Shown: positions 8,088-16,307 of the stretch, one piece after another
Numbering within the stretch: the first letter of the stretch is position 1
How the letters are laid out: every line of letters starts with the position of its first letter
The notes under the pieces: model-generated
Databases searched by the model: none
The model's input: the letters and a program-made list of their open reading frames with translations, nothing else
What the model was told of the DNA's origin: nothing
DNA from: an uncultured Dorea sp.
Lineage (GTDB): Bacteria > Bacillota_A > Clostridia > Lachnospirales > Lachnospiraceae
Reading direction: 5' to 3'
Assembly: GCA_910579015.1 (NCBI GenBank)
Contig: CAJTRO010000036.1
Span: 1 to 34,842, forward strand
DNA length: 34,842 nt
Made by a program: the position numbers and the translations under genes

Positions 8088-9311
8088 ATGTACATGAGGG
8101 AAAAGTTCGACATAAATGTCTGTTACAAAAAAGTATTCGAGATGTTGGGGAACGAGGGAACGATCGAGAAGATGGTATGTGATATTGCGGCCTATACGGA
8201 TACCAGAATCGTGGTGGTGGATATCGGAGGAAAGATTCTGTCTTCCTCCGATGAAAACTGGGATATGGAGCCGTCAGTCTGCAAAAAGCAGAGCGAGACA
8301 CTTCTCGGCCTTATAGCGCATTATATCGAGACACAGAAAGAGGAGGCCCTGGAAGCGTCCCTTTTGATAGAAGAGGAAGAGCAGAAAAGCGCCGTCAATC
8401 GGATTGTAGTCAAGGGAAATACGGAAGGCTTCAGTATCATGAAGACTTCGGCAGATGAAGAGAACGAACGGCTCACCGGGCAGTCTCTCTGCCAGGTGAA
8501 CGATATCCTGTGTCAGGCATTGGGACTTTTGATGGAGCGTTATGGGCAGAGGATATATTATCATGCGTCGACTCTCCGGCGTATGATCGCCAGAAGTCTC
8601 TTTGAGGAAGAAGGGGAAGACGGTCTTAAGATCAGAGAGATACGGTCTATGTATGATACCTATGTGCTTCCCGGTTTTATCGTGGCGGTACTGGAGATGG
8701 GAGATTATAACATGATCCGGCTGCAAAAGACGGCCAACAGCATTGCGGATGAGTATTCCGATTCCTTTATCTATATCAAAGAAGGCAGGATATATGTACT
8801 ATTTTCCGGTGTACATGCAAACGAGGCGGAGAAAAGGATCGCGCCCGTTCTGGAGGGGATCTGCGGTACATATGACTTCTTCTGCGGGGTAAGTGAAGTC
8901 TTTGAGGATATCGGCCTGGTTGAAAAGAAGCACTTCATGGTGACCAGGGCGCTGGAAATCGGGCAGGCTTCGGATCCGGAGAGAAGGATTTATCGGGAAT
9001 ACGACTATTATATCCAGATTGTATGTTCCTGTGCACTGCCGTATATAGGGAAGGCCAGATATCTGGAGAGAGAGCTTAACGAACTGAAAAGGGAAGACCA
9101 GATGAAGGGAACCTGTTTCTATAATACTTTAAGAGAGTATCTTTTGAATGGAAATAATGTCAGCATGACATCGAAGAAGTTATTCATTCACCGAAATACA
9201 ATGATCTACCGGCTTGGAAAGATCAATGAGATTCTGGGCGTTGATATCAATGCCCCAGCGGTATCGCACCGGCTGCTGCTCAGCATAATCTTGCAGGATG
9301 AGGAAAAATAA
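8088..9311 (+). CDS. PucR/CdaR-like transcriptional regulator with C-terminal HTH
   Basis: The 407-residue protein ends in a PucR-type helix-turn-helix (HTH_30): LREYLLNGNNVSMTSKKLFI, then HRNTMIYRLGKINEILG, roughly residues 345-385. The N-terminal part (about 20-140) contains a GAF/PAS-like sensory stretch (RIVVVDIGGKILSSSDENW) and the middle resembles the GGDEF-like domain of CdaR/PucR regulators. Such proteins usually activate catabolic genes in response to a metabolite. The ATG at 8088 has GAGGG close upstream; ATG 8094 is an alternative. It lies between a methyltransferase operon and a reductase gene, so either could be its target. Confidence 0.85.
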   Translation: MYMREKFDINVCYKKVFEMLGNEGTIEKMVCDIAAYTDTRIVVVDIGGKILSSSDENWDMEPSVCKKQSETLLGLIAHYIETQKEEALEASLLIEEEEQKSAVNRIVVKGNTEGFSIMKTSADEENERLTGQSLCQVNDILCQALGLLMERYGQRIYYHASTLRRMIARSLFEEEGEDGLKIREIRSMYDTYVLPGFIVAVLEMGDYNMIRLQKTANSIADEYSDSFIYIKEGRIYVLFSGVHANEAEKRIAPVLEGICGTYDFFCGVSEVFEDIGLVEKKHFMVTRALEIGQASDPERRIYREYDYYIQIVCSCALPYIGKARYLERELNELKREDQMKGTCFYNTLREYLLNGNNVSMTSKKLFIHRNTMIYRLGKINEILGVDINAPAVSHRLLLSIILQDEEK

Positions 9312-9330
9312 TACCGCATCCATAGCCTGC

Positions 9331-9396
9331 GTCTGTCAGGTCCGCGTGATGCAGTGCGTGTTCAAGATCACAGGTTGATAGGGGGACATGACAGAC
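9331..9396. repeat. Nested inverted repeats between regulator and reductase genes
   Basis: GTCTGTCAGGTCC (9331-9343) and GGACATGACAGAC (9384-9396) are complementary with a single mismatch. Inside them GTGAT (9346-9350) pairs with ATCAC (9367-9371). There is no T-run, so this is not a standard terminator. It could be an operator pair looping DNA, an mRNA-stabilising 3' structure of the regulator, or a Rho-dependent end. Confidence 0.45.
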
Positions 9397-9453
9397 AGCA
9401 GGGCGGTTGTGCACTCTGCCTAATGAAAAGTTATATGTTTGTACTAAGAACAA

Positions 9454-9483
9454 TTGTCTTTATGAGAGGGAGTGTGGTAGAAT
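9454..9483 (+). promoter_or_regulatory. Candidate promoter of the double-cubane reductase gene
   Basis: TTGTCT (9454-9459) and TAGAAT (9478-9483) are separated by 18 bases, with an extended TGN before the -10. The -35 again sits in CAATTG (9451... CAATTGTCT). Confidence 0.55.
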
Positions 9484-9512
9484 TAGGGTGTTAGGATAAG
9501 GGGAGAGCGCTT

Positions 9513-10679
9513 ATGAATATCATTAAAGAACTGCCGGAGATATTTGAAGAATTTGCAGAACAGAGGAAAGAGTCGTTTTTGCGCGTGAAGGAATGCAAGG
9601 ATCAGCATATTCCGGTTATCGGGGCGTATTGTTCGTATTTTCCAAGAGAGATAGCCGTGGCGATGGGAGCGGTTCCGATTGGCTTATGTTCGTCGTCGGA
9701 GGAGACGGTGCAGATTGCGGAGTCCATACTTCCTAAGAATGTATGTCCGCTGATCAAGTCCAGCTATGGTTATGCCATTTCAGACAGGTGTCCGTATTTT
9801 CATTTTTCAGACCTCGTAGTCGGTGAGACTACCTGCGACGGCAAGAAGAAGATGTACGAGATGATGGCGGAATTTAAAGACGTCTTCATCATGGAGCTTC
9901 CGAATATCCAGTCCGAGAAGGGGCTTAGACTGTGGCGGGAAGAGATCATACGATTGAAGGACTACATGGAAGAGAAGTTCCAGGTTGTCATCACGGATGA
10001 GGATGTAAGGCGAGCCATCAGACAGGAGAACGGCAGGAGAAAGGCATTAAAGAGGCTCTATGAGGTCATGAAGCTTAATCCGGTTCCCATTAAGGGGATG
10101 GATTTGCTTAATGTCCTGTACGGAAGCAAGTACCGGCTGGATACGGATCAGGCCGCTGAGGATATTAACCTTCTGACGAACCGGATCCTTGACGGATACA
10201 GACCGGCTCCTGGCAGGAAAGGGAAGCCGAGGATACTGATCACGGGCTGTCCGATCGGAGGGGATTCTGTAAAGATCGTGAGAGCTATAGAGGATAACGG
10301 CGGCGTAGTGGTTGCGTTCGAGAACTGCACTGGTGCAAAGGTAATTGATAAGTTAGTGGATGAGGAGGATCCGGATATCTACGGAGCGATCGCAAGGAAG
10401 TATTTCTACATCGGATGCGCAATCATGACGCCGAATGATAACCGGATTGAACTGCTGGGAAGGATGATCGATGAGTTCCGGGTGGACGGTGTTGTGGAGA
10501 TGATTCTGTCGGGTTGTCATTCTGTTCATATGGAGTCTGTCAGCGTGCGTAACTTTGTCAGCGAGGAGAAGCATATACCATATATTGACGTGGTTACGGA
10601 TTATTCGCAGGGCGATATCGGTCAGTTGAATACGAGGATGTCGGCATTTGTTGAGATGCTTGAGACACAACAAGTGTAA
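9513..10679 (+). CDS. Double-cubane-cluster-type anaerobic reductase (HgdB/DCCP family)
   Basis: The 388-residue protein matches the 2-hydroxyacyl-CoA dehydratase beta-like family that includes the double-cubane-cluster proteins, which use an ATP-driven electron donor to reduce small molecules at very low potential. Two domains repeat the same fold: the first with GAYCSYFPREI (C40), NVCP (C78) and TTCDG (C108), the second with TGCPIGG (C246), ENCTG (C272), IGC (C302) and SGCHS (C335), giving the cysteine set expected for Fe-S ligation. The related systems need an ASKHA-type activase; none of that specific type is adjacent here. It has its own promoter and terminator. The substrate is unknown; a role in reductive chemistry or low-potential electron delivery near corrinoid genes is inference. 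Confidence 0.85.
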   Translation: MNIIKELPEIFEEFAEQRKESFLRVKECKDQHIPVIGAYCSYFPREIAVAMGAVPIGLCSSSEETVQIAESILPKNVCPLIKSSYGYAISDRCPYFHFSDLVVGETTCDGKKKMYEMMAEFKDVFIMELPNIQSEKGLRLWREEIIRLKDYMEEKFQVVITDEDVRRAIRQENGRRKALKRLYEVMKLNPVPIKGMDLLNVLYGSKYRLDTDQAAEDINLLTNRILDGYRPAPGRKGKPRILITGCPIGGDSVKIVRAIEDNGGVVVAFENCTGAKVIDKLVDEEDPDIYGAIARKYFYIGCAIMTPNDNRIELLGRMIDEFRVDGVVEMILSGCHSVHMESVSVRNFVSEEKHIPYIDVVTDYSQGDIGQLNTRMSAFVEMLETQQV

Positions 10680-10708
10680 AAAGGGAAAAGCTTAATAAAT
10701 CCATCTTG

Positions 10709-10734
10709 AAAAAGCGGGGGCGCCCGCTTTTTTT
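10709..10734 (+). terminator. Rho-independent terminator after the reductase gene
   Basis: AAAAAGCGGG (10709-10718) pairs with CCCGCTTTTT (10723-10732) around a four-base loop, followed by further T residues. Confidence 0.9.
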
Positions 10735-10782
10735 GTATGCATATTTATAGAAAAAATAAATATATAAAATTGAATTATAGAT

Positions 10783-10844
10783 ATCATCTAATTCATTGTG
10801 CGCGGTGCACAACGAGCAAAGAAAATATTGGAATTGTAGATGAT
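10783..10844 (+). promoter_or_regulatory. Nested inverted repeats in the metN leader
   Basis: ATCATCTAATTC (10783-10794) is complementary to GAATTgtAGATGAT (10831-10844) apart from a two-base bulge. Within the loop TTGTGC (10796-10801) pairs with GCACAA (10807-10812). Methionine importer genes in Firmicutes often carry an S-box (SAM-I) or T-box leader; I do not see the conserved S-box core here. This could be an operator or a different leader RNA. Confidence 0.4.
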
Positions 10845-10903
10845 GAAATCATGGGAATTTTTTATTAGAATATGAAAAGCGGATTTTACGAGGAGGAGAA
10901 AAA

Positions 10904-11896
10904 TTGATCGAGATAAAAAACCTGAAGAAAATATGGGAGGATGACAAAAGCAGCGTCCTCGAGGATATCAATCTGACAATTGAAGACGGAGATATCTATG
11001 CGCTGGTAGGGCGGAGCGGAGCAGGCAAATCGACACTGCTCAGGTGTATCAACGGACTGACTTCGTATCAGGGCGGAAGCCTTACGGTAGACGGATGTGA
11101 GATCAAGGACTTAAAGGATAAGGAGCTTAGAGAATTCCGCAGACGCGTGGGTATGATATTCCAGCATTTTTCCCTTCTGGAGAGGGAGACGGTGTATCAG
11201 AATATTGCGCTTCCCATGCAGTGTTGGAAATATCCAAAGGAAGAGACGGACAAGAAGGTAAAGGAATTGCTGGAGCTTGTAGGTCTGACGGATAAGATGA
11301 ACGCAAGGCCGAGGAATCTGAGCGGAGGCCAGAAGCAGAGGGTGGCGATCGCGCGGGCGCTTACCATGGAGCCGAAGATCCTGCTCTGTGACGAGGCGAC
11401 TTCTGCCCTGGATCCGAAGACGACGAATTCTATCCTGGAGCTTTTGCTTGAGATCAACCAGAAGATCGGCATTACCATTGTAATCGTGACACATCAGATG
11501 GAGGTCGTGCGAAAAGCCTGCAATAAGGCATGTATCCTGGAGCAGGGACGGATCGCAGACGAGGGTACGGTGAGAGATATCTTCATCAGACAGCCATTGT
11601 CACTGCGAAGGCTTCTGGGAGAAGAGGAGATCCATCTGCCGGCCTGCGGGCATAATATACAGATCGCCCATATGGTGAATGACATCCGAGACGGAGAGCT
11701 TTTCGGGAGGATGTCAAAAGAGCTGGATTATGTGTTCCCGATTCTGGACGGCAAGATACAGGAATACCAGAATGACAGTATGGGTATCTTCGTGATCAAT
11801 GTAGATGATGCGCATCTTGAACAGGTTACACGGTATCTGGATGAGCAAAAGTTTACCTGGCGCGAGATCAAGAATGTAGATAAAACCGAAGCATAA
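10904..11896 (+). CDS. metN: Methionine ABC transporter ATP-binding protein
   Basis: The 330-residue ATPase energises methionine uptake. It has Walker A GRSGAGKST (residues 36-44), signature LSGGQ (139-143), Walker B ILLCDEA (159-165) and H-loop THQ (about 196-198). A C-terminal extension from about residue 255 matches the NIL regulatory domain of MetN, which binds methionine and inhibits transport. The start is TTG at 10904, supported by AGGAGGAG directly upstream and by alignment of the MIEIKNL N-terminus. It is followed 13 bases later by the permease gene. Transport of methionine derivatives or D-methionine is possible. Confidence 0.95.
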   Translation: MIEIKNLKKIWEDDKSSVLEDINLTIEDGDIYALVGRSGAGKSTLLRCINGLTSYQGGSLTVDGCEIKDLKDKELREFRRRVGMIFQHFSLLERETVYQNIALPMQCWKYPKEETDKKVKELLELVGLTDKMNARPRNLSGGQKQRVAIARALTMEPKILLCDEATSALDPKTTNSILELLLEINQKIGITIVIVTHQMEVVRKACNKACILEQGRIADEGTVRDIFIRQPLSLRRLLGEEEIHLPACGHNIQIAHMVNDIRDGELFGRMSKELDYVFPILDGKIQEYQNDSMGIFVINVDDAHLEQVTRYLDEQKFTWREIKNVDKTEA

Positions 11897-11909
11897 AGGA
11901 GACAGAAGG

Positions 11910-12578
11910 ATGACATTAAAGAATTACACTTTTCTACAGATATGTCAGATGATCATTATTCCGGCTTTTTTTGACACGCTGAAAATGCTTGTCATTTCCG
12001 GAATTATTTCAACAATTTTGGGCTTTTTTCTGGGAGTGATCCTCATTATTACAGAAAAAGGCGGACTGTGCGAGAATGTGGTTGTGAATCGGATATTAGA
12101 TTTTTTTGTAAATATGATACGGTCGTTTCCGTTTATTATTTTGATGATCTCGATCATTCCGTTTACCAGATTGATCGTAGGCAGTTCCATCGGGGATCAG
12201 GCGGCGATCGTTCCGCTGACAGTCGCGGTTACGCCTTTTATGGCGCGTATTTTCCAGAATAGCTTTAAAGAGGTGGATCCGGCCCTGATAGAAGCGGCTC
12301 AGTCGTTTGGAGCGTCTAAAAGACAGATCGTGTTCAAAGTCATGTTGAAGGAGGCTGTGCCGTCTATTATTTCCGGGCTGTGTCTGGCGATCATCAACCT
12401 GCTTGGAGCTACCGCCATGGCAGGAGCCGTAGGGGCGGGAGGACTTGGTTCTGTGGCTCTTACGTATGGATATCAGAATTTTAATCAGCAGATCATGTAC
12501 TCGATCTGTGCGGTTCTGGTTATTTTGGTCGCGATCATCCAGTATTTTGGCGATTGGATATATAAGAAGTTAAAGTGA
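11910..12578 (+). CDS. metI: Methionine ABC transporter permease
   Basis: The 222-residue protein has five predicted membrane helices and the EAA-type loop EAAQSFGASKRQIVFKVMLK that contacts MetN. Length and motif match MetI. It is preceded by AAAGGAGAC and lies between metN and metQ in the standard order. Confidence 0.95.
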   Translation: MTLKNYTFLQICQMIIIPAFFDTLKMLVISGIISTILGFFLGVILIITEKGGLCENVVVNRILDFFVNMIRSFPFIILMISIIPFTRLIVGSSIGDQAAIVPLTVAVTPFMARIFQNSFKEVDPALIEAAQSFGASKRQIVFKVMLKEAVPSIISGLCLAIINLLGATAMAGAVGAGGLGSVALTYGYQNFNQQIMYSICAVLVILVAIIQYFGDWIYKKLK

Positions 12579-12585
12579 TCAGGAT

Positions 12586-12610
12586 AAAAATGAGCAATGT
12601 ACTCATTTTT
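12586..12610 (+). terminator. Weak hairpin with T-run between metI and metQ
   Basis: AAAAATGAG (12586-12594) pairs perfectly with CTCATTTTT (12602-12610), loop seven bases. Only a short GC core is present, so partial termination or a 3' stabiliser of metNI mRNA is more likely than full termination. Confidence 0.45.
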
Positions 12611-12647
12611 AGATAAATAATCAAAATACATATTTCAGGAGGTCATT

Positions 12648-13514
12648 ATGAAAAAAAGATTAGTAAGTACGCTTCTTATTATGAGTATGGTGGGAGTCAT
12701 GCTGACCGGCTGCGGCGCATCCGGCGGTGAAGGCAATGGTTCTGACGGAACGGATACAAAAAAGGCTGGCTCCGGGGAAGAAGAAAGTGCGGATAATAAG
12801 GATACGATCAAGATAGGCATCCGTTCTGATGGTATCGATCAGCTGGAGGTTGTACGGGCGAAGATTGAAGAGGCCGGATACAAGGTAGAAGAGAGTGTAT
12901 TTGACGACAGCGTTCAGCCAAACGTTGCATTAGGAGAAGGAAGCATTGATGTGAACTGGTATCAGCATGGTCCGTATCTTGAGACATACAATGCCGAGAA
13001 TGAGACGGATTTTGTGATGGTCGAACCTAAGACCGCATATCCATTATTTGCAATGTTTTCTGACAAATACGACTCCGTTGATAAGCTCCCGGACGGCGCG
13101 ACGATCGGCCTGTGTAATGATGCGACCAATCAGGCGCGTGCATTAAACATGCTTCAGGCAGAGGAACTGATCAAGTTAGATGATTCTGTAGAGATTCCGA
13201 CGATGTATGATGTGAAAGAGAATCCGCACGACTTCAAATTTATAGAAGCCGAGATGTCCGTGCTTCCACAGTCATTAAGTGATGCGGATGCGATCTGCCT
13301 TGCGGCGGCACATATGGTAAATGCAGGCTTATCGGCAGAAGGCTATCTGTGTTCGGCTCCTGACGGCGAAGACTATGCGGTAGGTTTTGTTGTAAGAGGC
13401 GAAGATAAAGATGCAGAGTGGGCAAAAGCGCTGGCGGAGCTGGTACAGTGTGATGAGCTGGCGGAATATTTTGAGGAAGAAAAAGACGGCACGATGATTC
13501 CAAGCTGGAAATAA
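12648..13514 (+). CDS. metQ: Methionine-binding lipoprotein (NlpA family)
   Basis: The 288-residue protein has a lipoprotein signal with LTGC (Cys22), a glycine/serine/acid-rich linker, and an NlpA/MetQ binding domain (IKIGIRSDGIDQLEVVRAKI, then VALGEGSIDVNWYQHGPYLE). The YQHGPYLE segment matches the substrate-pocket region of MetQ (usually FQHxPYL). It delivers methionine or a close analogue to MetNI. The ATG follows CAGGAGG. A good terminator follows, so the metNIQ unit ends here. Confidence 0.93.
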   Translation: MKKRLVSTLLIMSMVGVMLTGCGASGGEGNGSDGTDTKKAGSGEEESADNKDTIKIGIRSDGIDQLEVVRAKIEEAGYKVEESVFDDSVQPNVALGEGSIDVNWYQHGPYLETYNAENETDFVMVEPKTAYPLFAMFSDKYDSVDKLPDGATIGLCNDATNQARALNMLQAEELIKLDDSVEIPTMYDVKENPHDFKFIEAEMSVLPQSLSDADAICLAAAHMVNAGLSAEGYLCSAPDGEDYAVGFVVRGEDKDAEWAKALAELVQCDELAEYFEEEKDGTMIPSWK

Positions 13515-13518
13515 TTAG

Positions 13519-13549
13519 AAAAAGGCAGACACTTGTTGCCTGCCTTTTT
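13519..13549 (+). terminator. Rho-independent terminator after metQ
   Basis: AAAAAGGCAG (13519-13528) pairs perfectly with CTGCCTTTTT (13540-13549). Confidence 0.92.
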
Positions 13550-13619
13550 GCTTGGCGGAGAAGCCGGAAATATGAAGAACGCTTCGTTGTGAAGATGTGC
13601 AGGAAGAAGGAGGCTTTAC

Positions 13620-14531
13620 ATGGAGTTAGCCGGGATTACATTATATAAGACACTTGTTATGGCAATCCTTGCATTGACAGGTGTGTTCAGTTACAGGGCG
13701 GGAATCGTAGACGAGGCGGTGAATAAGAAACTATCTGAGCTGGTGCTGACACTTTTCACACCGGTTTTATTATTTATATCTTTCCAGAAAGAATTTTCAG
13801 AGGAGCTGTTATCTGGGCTTGGCGTGTCGGTCGTCTTATCTCTGGTATCCTTCGCTGTGATATGGCTGATCTGCAAATGTGTGGTGTACAGGCAGGATAA
13901 GGATTATGCGGCGGTCGAGCATATTGCCATGATGTACTCGAACTGCGGTTTTATCGGTATCCCGATGGCGCAGGGAATCTGGGGGACGGACGGGGTATTC
14001 TATATGACGGCATATGTGGCGGCCGCCAATTTCCTGTTATGGTCGCATGGGATCATTGTGATGTCGGGAAAGAAAGATGTAAAATCCTTAAAGAATGTAT
14101 TCACATCACCGACGATCCTGGCGATTGTCCTGGGAATCGTCTGTTTCCTGGCGCAGATACAGCTTCCGGCTATTATAAGTGATCCGATGGAGATGATTGC
14201 GGCTATGAATACGCCGATGGCGATGATGGTTGCAGGGATCAACATAGCACAGGCGGATCTTCGGCATACCTTTATGAAATTCCGCCTGTATTGGCTAAGC
14301 TTTGTGAAATTGGTCGTGATGCCGGCGGCGCTTATCGGACTGTTTCGTCTGGCGCCTGTGGGAGATGAAGTGAAGACGGTGATGGTACTGGCAACGTCCT
14401 GTCCGGTCGGCGTGACAGGAAGCCTCTTTGCACTGCGTTACGGCAAGGATGCCGTGTATGCCTCAGAGCTGTTTGCAATGTCGACGATCATATCGATCAT
14501 CACGGTGCCTCTGATGATGCTGTTATGTTAA
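13620..14531 (+). CDS. AEC family transporter (auxin efflux carrier-like)
   Basis: The 303-residue protein has about eight to ten membrane helices and AEC-family hallmarks: SNCGFIGIPMAQGIWG (about residues 101-116) and MVAGINIAQADL (about 203-214), plus TSCPVGVTGSLFALRYG near the end. AEC carriers move organic acids such as malate or malonate and, in other organisms, diverse small anions; direction and substrate are uncertain here. The ATG follows AAGGAGG. It is followed after about 75-90 bases by a UroD-fold methyltransferase on the same strand, so the two may be cotranscribed and act on one compound (inference). Confidence 0.9.
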   Translation: MELAGITLYKTLVMAILALTGVFSYRAGIVDEAVNKKLSELVLTLFTPVLLFISFQKEFSEELLSGLGVSVVLSLVSFAVIWLICKCVVYRQDKDYAAVEHIAMMYSNCGFIGIPMAQGIWGTDGVFYMTAYVAAANFLLWSHGIIVMSGKKDVKSLKNVFTSPTILAIVLGIVCFLAQIQLPAIISDPMEMIAAMNTPMAMMVAGINIAQADLRHTFMKFRLYWLSFVKLVVMPAALIGLFRLAPVGDEVKTVMVLATSCPVGVTGSLFALRYGKDAVYASELFAMSTIISIITVPLMMLLC

Positions 14532-14618
14532 CCGGCTGTATCCTGGTGTACTGTCTGCATTAGACCGGCACATGAATTTATTATATGATTATTTTAAGAA
14601 GAAAGGATGGAGAAGATC

Positions 14619-15707
14619 GTGGAATTGATCAGATTGGATATGACGCCGAAAGAGCGGATACTTTCTTATGCCAGAGGAGAGGAAGTGGACCGGATACCGA
14701 CTTCCCTGAGTGCGGGCGAGACGGCGCCGCCCATGTACGGGATAGATATCTGTGATTATTATTTCTCAGCCGATGCGATGGTAGAGGTCGAGACGGCGCT
14801 GGCAGATGATTTTCAGGCAGACAACATGGGGATGGGACTGGGGCTTAGGACGCTGGTAGAAGCTCTGGGCACAAAACTTGAATATCCAAAAAAGAATGTG
14901 GCTTACATCATCAAGCCGGCGCTGGAATCATTTGATGATGTTGAGAACATGGAACTGGTGAATGTGGAAAAGGACGGGCGTTTCCCGATCATCACGGAGG
15001 CATTTGAACGTCTGCTGGAACGATTCGGCAATGAGAGGATCGTGGGAAGCGGGCTTGCAGGACCGCTTACGACGGCCGCGAGCCTGATCGGGACCGAGAC
15101 TTTCCTTAAGGCAACCGTGAAGAATAAAGAGGGCGCTCACCGCCTGCTCCAATACAGCACAGACTGCATTGTGAAGTGTTGCAGGGATCTGAACCGGAAG
15201 CTTGGGATTGGTTTTGGATTATCGGAACCGATGGCGGCGCGGAATCTTCTGAGCAAGAAGCAGTTTAATGAATTCTTCATTCCTTACCTTAAGCAGACGG
15301 TAGACAGGCTGAACGAATTCCAGGGCGCTGTGTCTATCCATATCTGCGGGAATACGAAGGACCGCTGGAAAGAGGTGGTGGACGCCGGTGTCAGCAGCTT
15401 CTGGGTAGATAACTGCGAGAGCCTTAAAGAATTAAAAGAGGCTTACGGAGACAGGGTGGCAGTCAGCGGGAATGTGATACCTGTGGAGGTGCTTCGGGAC
15501 GGAACGGCAGAAGAGATTGCTGAAAATGTACGGACCTGTATCGAGCAGGCGGCGGACAATCCCTGTGGTTATAATCTGTGTCCCGGATGTACCACTCCGG
15601 TGGGCACTTCGAAGGACAATATGACCGCATTCATGAACGCGGCCGCGATTTACGGAAGAGGGGCCAGGAAAGGGTGCCTGCCAAGAGGGGTGACAGAAAT
15701 TTTATGA
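14619..15707 (+). CDS. UroD-fold corrinoid methyltransferase, AEC-linked
   Basis: A protein of about 362 residues of the MtaA/MtbA/CmuA-like methyltransferase group. With numbering from the alternative ATG at 14607, the zinc ligands are HICGNT (H245, C247) and CPGC (C328). It ends in a basic segment YGRGARKGCLPRGV, shared with the products at 22523 and 30680, so these three form a subfamily. I prefer the GTG at 14619, because GGAGA lies five bases upstream, while the ATG at 14607 has AAAGG immediately abutting it. It probably transfers methyl groups between a substrate and a corrinoid protein; the nearest corrinoid proteins are about 10 kb downstream. Confidence 0.83.
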   Translation: MELIRLDMTPKERILSYARGEEVDRIPTSLSAGETAPPMYGIDICDYYFSADAMVEVETALADDFQADNMGMGLGLRTLVEALGTKLEYPKKNVAYIIKPALESFDDVENMELVNVEKDGRFPIITEAFERLLERFGNERIVGSGLAGPLTTAASLIGTETFLKATVKNKEGAHRLLQYSTDCIVKCCRDLNRKLGIGFGLSEPMAARNLLSKKQFNEFFIPYLKQTVDRLNEFQGAVSIHICGNTKDRWKEVVDAGVSSFWVDNCESLKELKEAYGDRVAVSGNVIPVEVLRDGTAEEIAENVRTCIEQAADNPCGYNLCPGCTTPVGTSKDNMTAFMNAAAIYGRGARKGCLPRGVTEIL

Positions 15708-15867
15708 TGTAAGGTGTGTTTTCTTCCGTTACAGCCGGCATAAAAGCCATGTATCTGCATTTTTGATAGTGTTCCTTATCCATAGTGAAGTCATATCCCA
15801 ATGACACCCTGGTCAAGTTCATAGACTTCTTTTTCGGCTGTCTCTCCGTCAGCAGTTACGCCTGTCA

Positions 15868-16134
15868 CTGCAACTGAAAATCCGGTGGTTCAAGGAATCT
15901 GTCGGATTCTTCAAATGTACTCAATTTGGAAGAAGGATACAACATTCTGCCATAAATGAGCCTGGAAAGAACACTGTCCAAGTCATAAGTAAATTTGTAT
16001 TTACTGGAAATATCAGAACAGATTTTAGAAAGGCCCAGGCAATGGTATAATTGTTGGAGAAAAAGATAACCGCCATTAAAAAGCCGTTGCTCATTCAGGG
16101 AACTGCCGTGCCCATTCATATGGATCAGCACCAT
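15868..16134 (-). pseudogene. IS1634-type transposase remnant (N-terminal fragment)
   Basis: The minus-strand translation reads about 89 residues including LYHCLGLSKICSDISSKYKF, then YDLDSVLSRLIYGRMLYPSS and ESDRFLEPPDF. These match from memory the N-terminal region of IS1634-family transposases (short helix region, 'ilsrLiYgRiLfPsSK', 'fLEPP'). The frame ends just after this motif and the DDE catalytic domain is missing, so the element is dead. I see no terminal inverted repeats around it. Confidence 0.65.
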
Positions 16135-16200
16135 TTAGCTTTTCGCGCAGATCTTTTTCAGTTTCTAATTATTCCATAGTAATGGTTTATAATGATTTGA

Positions 16201-16217
16201 TATTTGTATCACAAATA
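16201..16217. promoter_or_regulatory. Inverted repeat upstream of the importer promoter
   Basis: TATTTGT (16201-16207) and ACAAATA (16211-16217) form a perfect 7-base inverted repeat with a 3-base spacer, 27 bases upstream of the -35. It is a candidate activator or repressor site. Confidence 0.4.
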
Positions 16218-16244
16218 AGTATTTTTTTTTATTAAACATATCAA

Positions 16245-16274
16245 TTGGACACGGTTTTGAACCTACGTTAAAAT
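16245..16274 (+). promoter_or_regulatory. Candidate promoter of the peptide/nickel-type ABC importer operon
   Basis: TTGGAC (16245-16250) and TAAAAT (16269-16274) are separated by 18 bases. The -35 lies in CAATTGGACA, identical over ten bases to the promoter at 7997. Confidence 0.6.
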
Positions 16275-16307
16275 ATAAACAGAATATTTAAGGGAGGAAT
16301 AGTAGTT

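Larger units (their letters stand above)
15708..16307. other. Gene-poor 600-base gap
   Basis: The gap holds a minus-strand transposase remnant (15868-16134), a short inverted repeat (16201-16217) and the promoter for the peptide-type importer (16245-16274). Between 15708 and 15867 I see only broken minus-strand reading frames, for example one with the string SLGYDFTMDKEHYQKC, that I cannot assign. No terminator with a convincing T-run was seen after the methyltransferase gene. Confidence 0.55.

Noticed and set aside
9513..10679. 2-hydroxyacyl-CoA dehydratase subunit
   Set aside because: There is a single gene with no partner subunit, CoA transferase or activase nearby, and its cysteine pattern in both domains fits the double-cubane single-subunit group better.
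10735..10903. S-box (SAM-I) riboswitch before metN
   Set aside because: The conserved S-box core strings are not visible; only nested inverted repeats are present.
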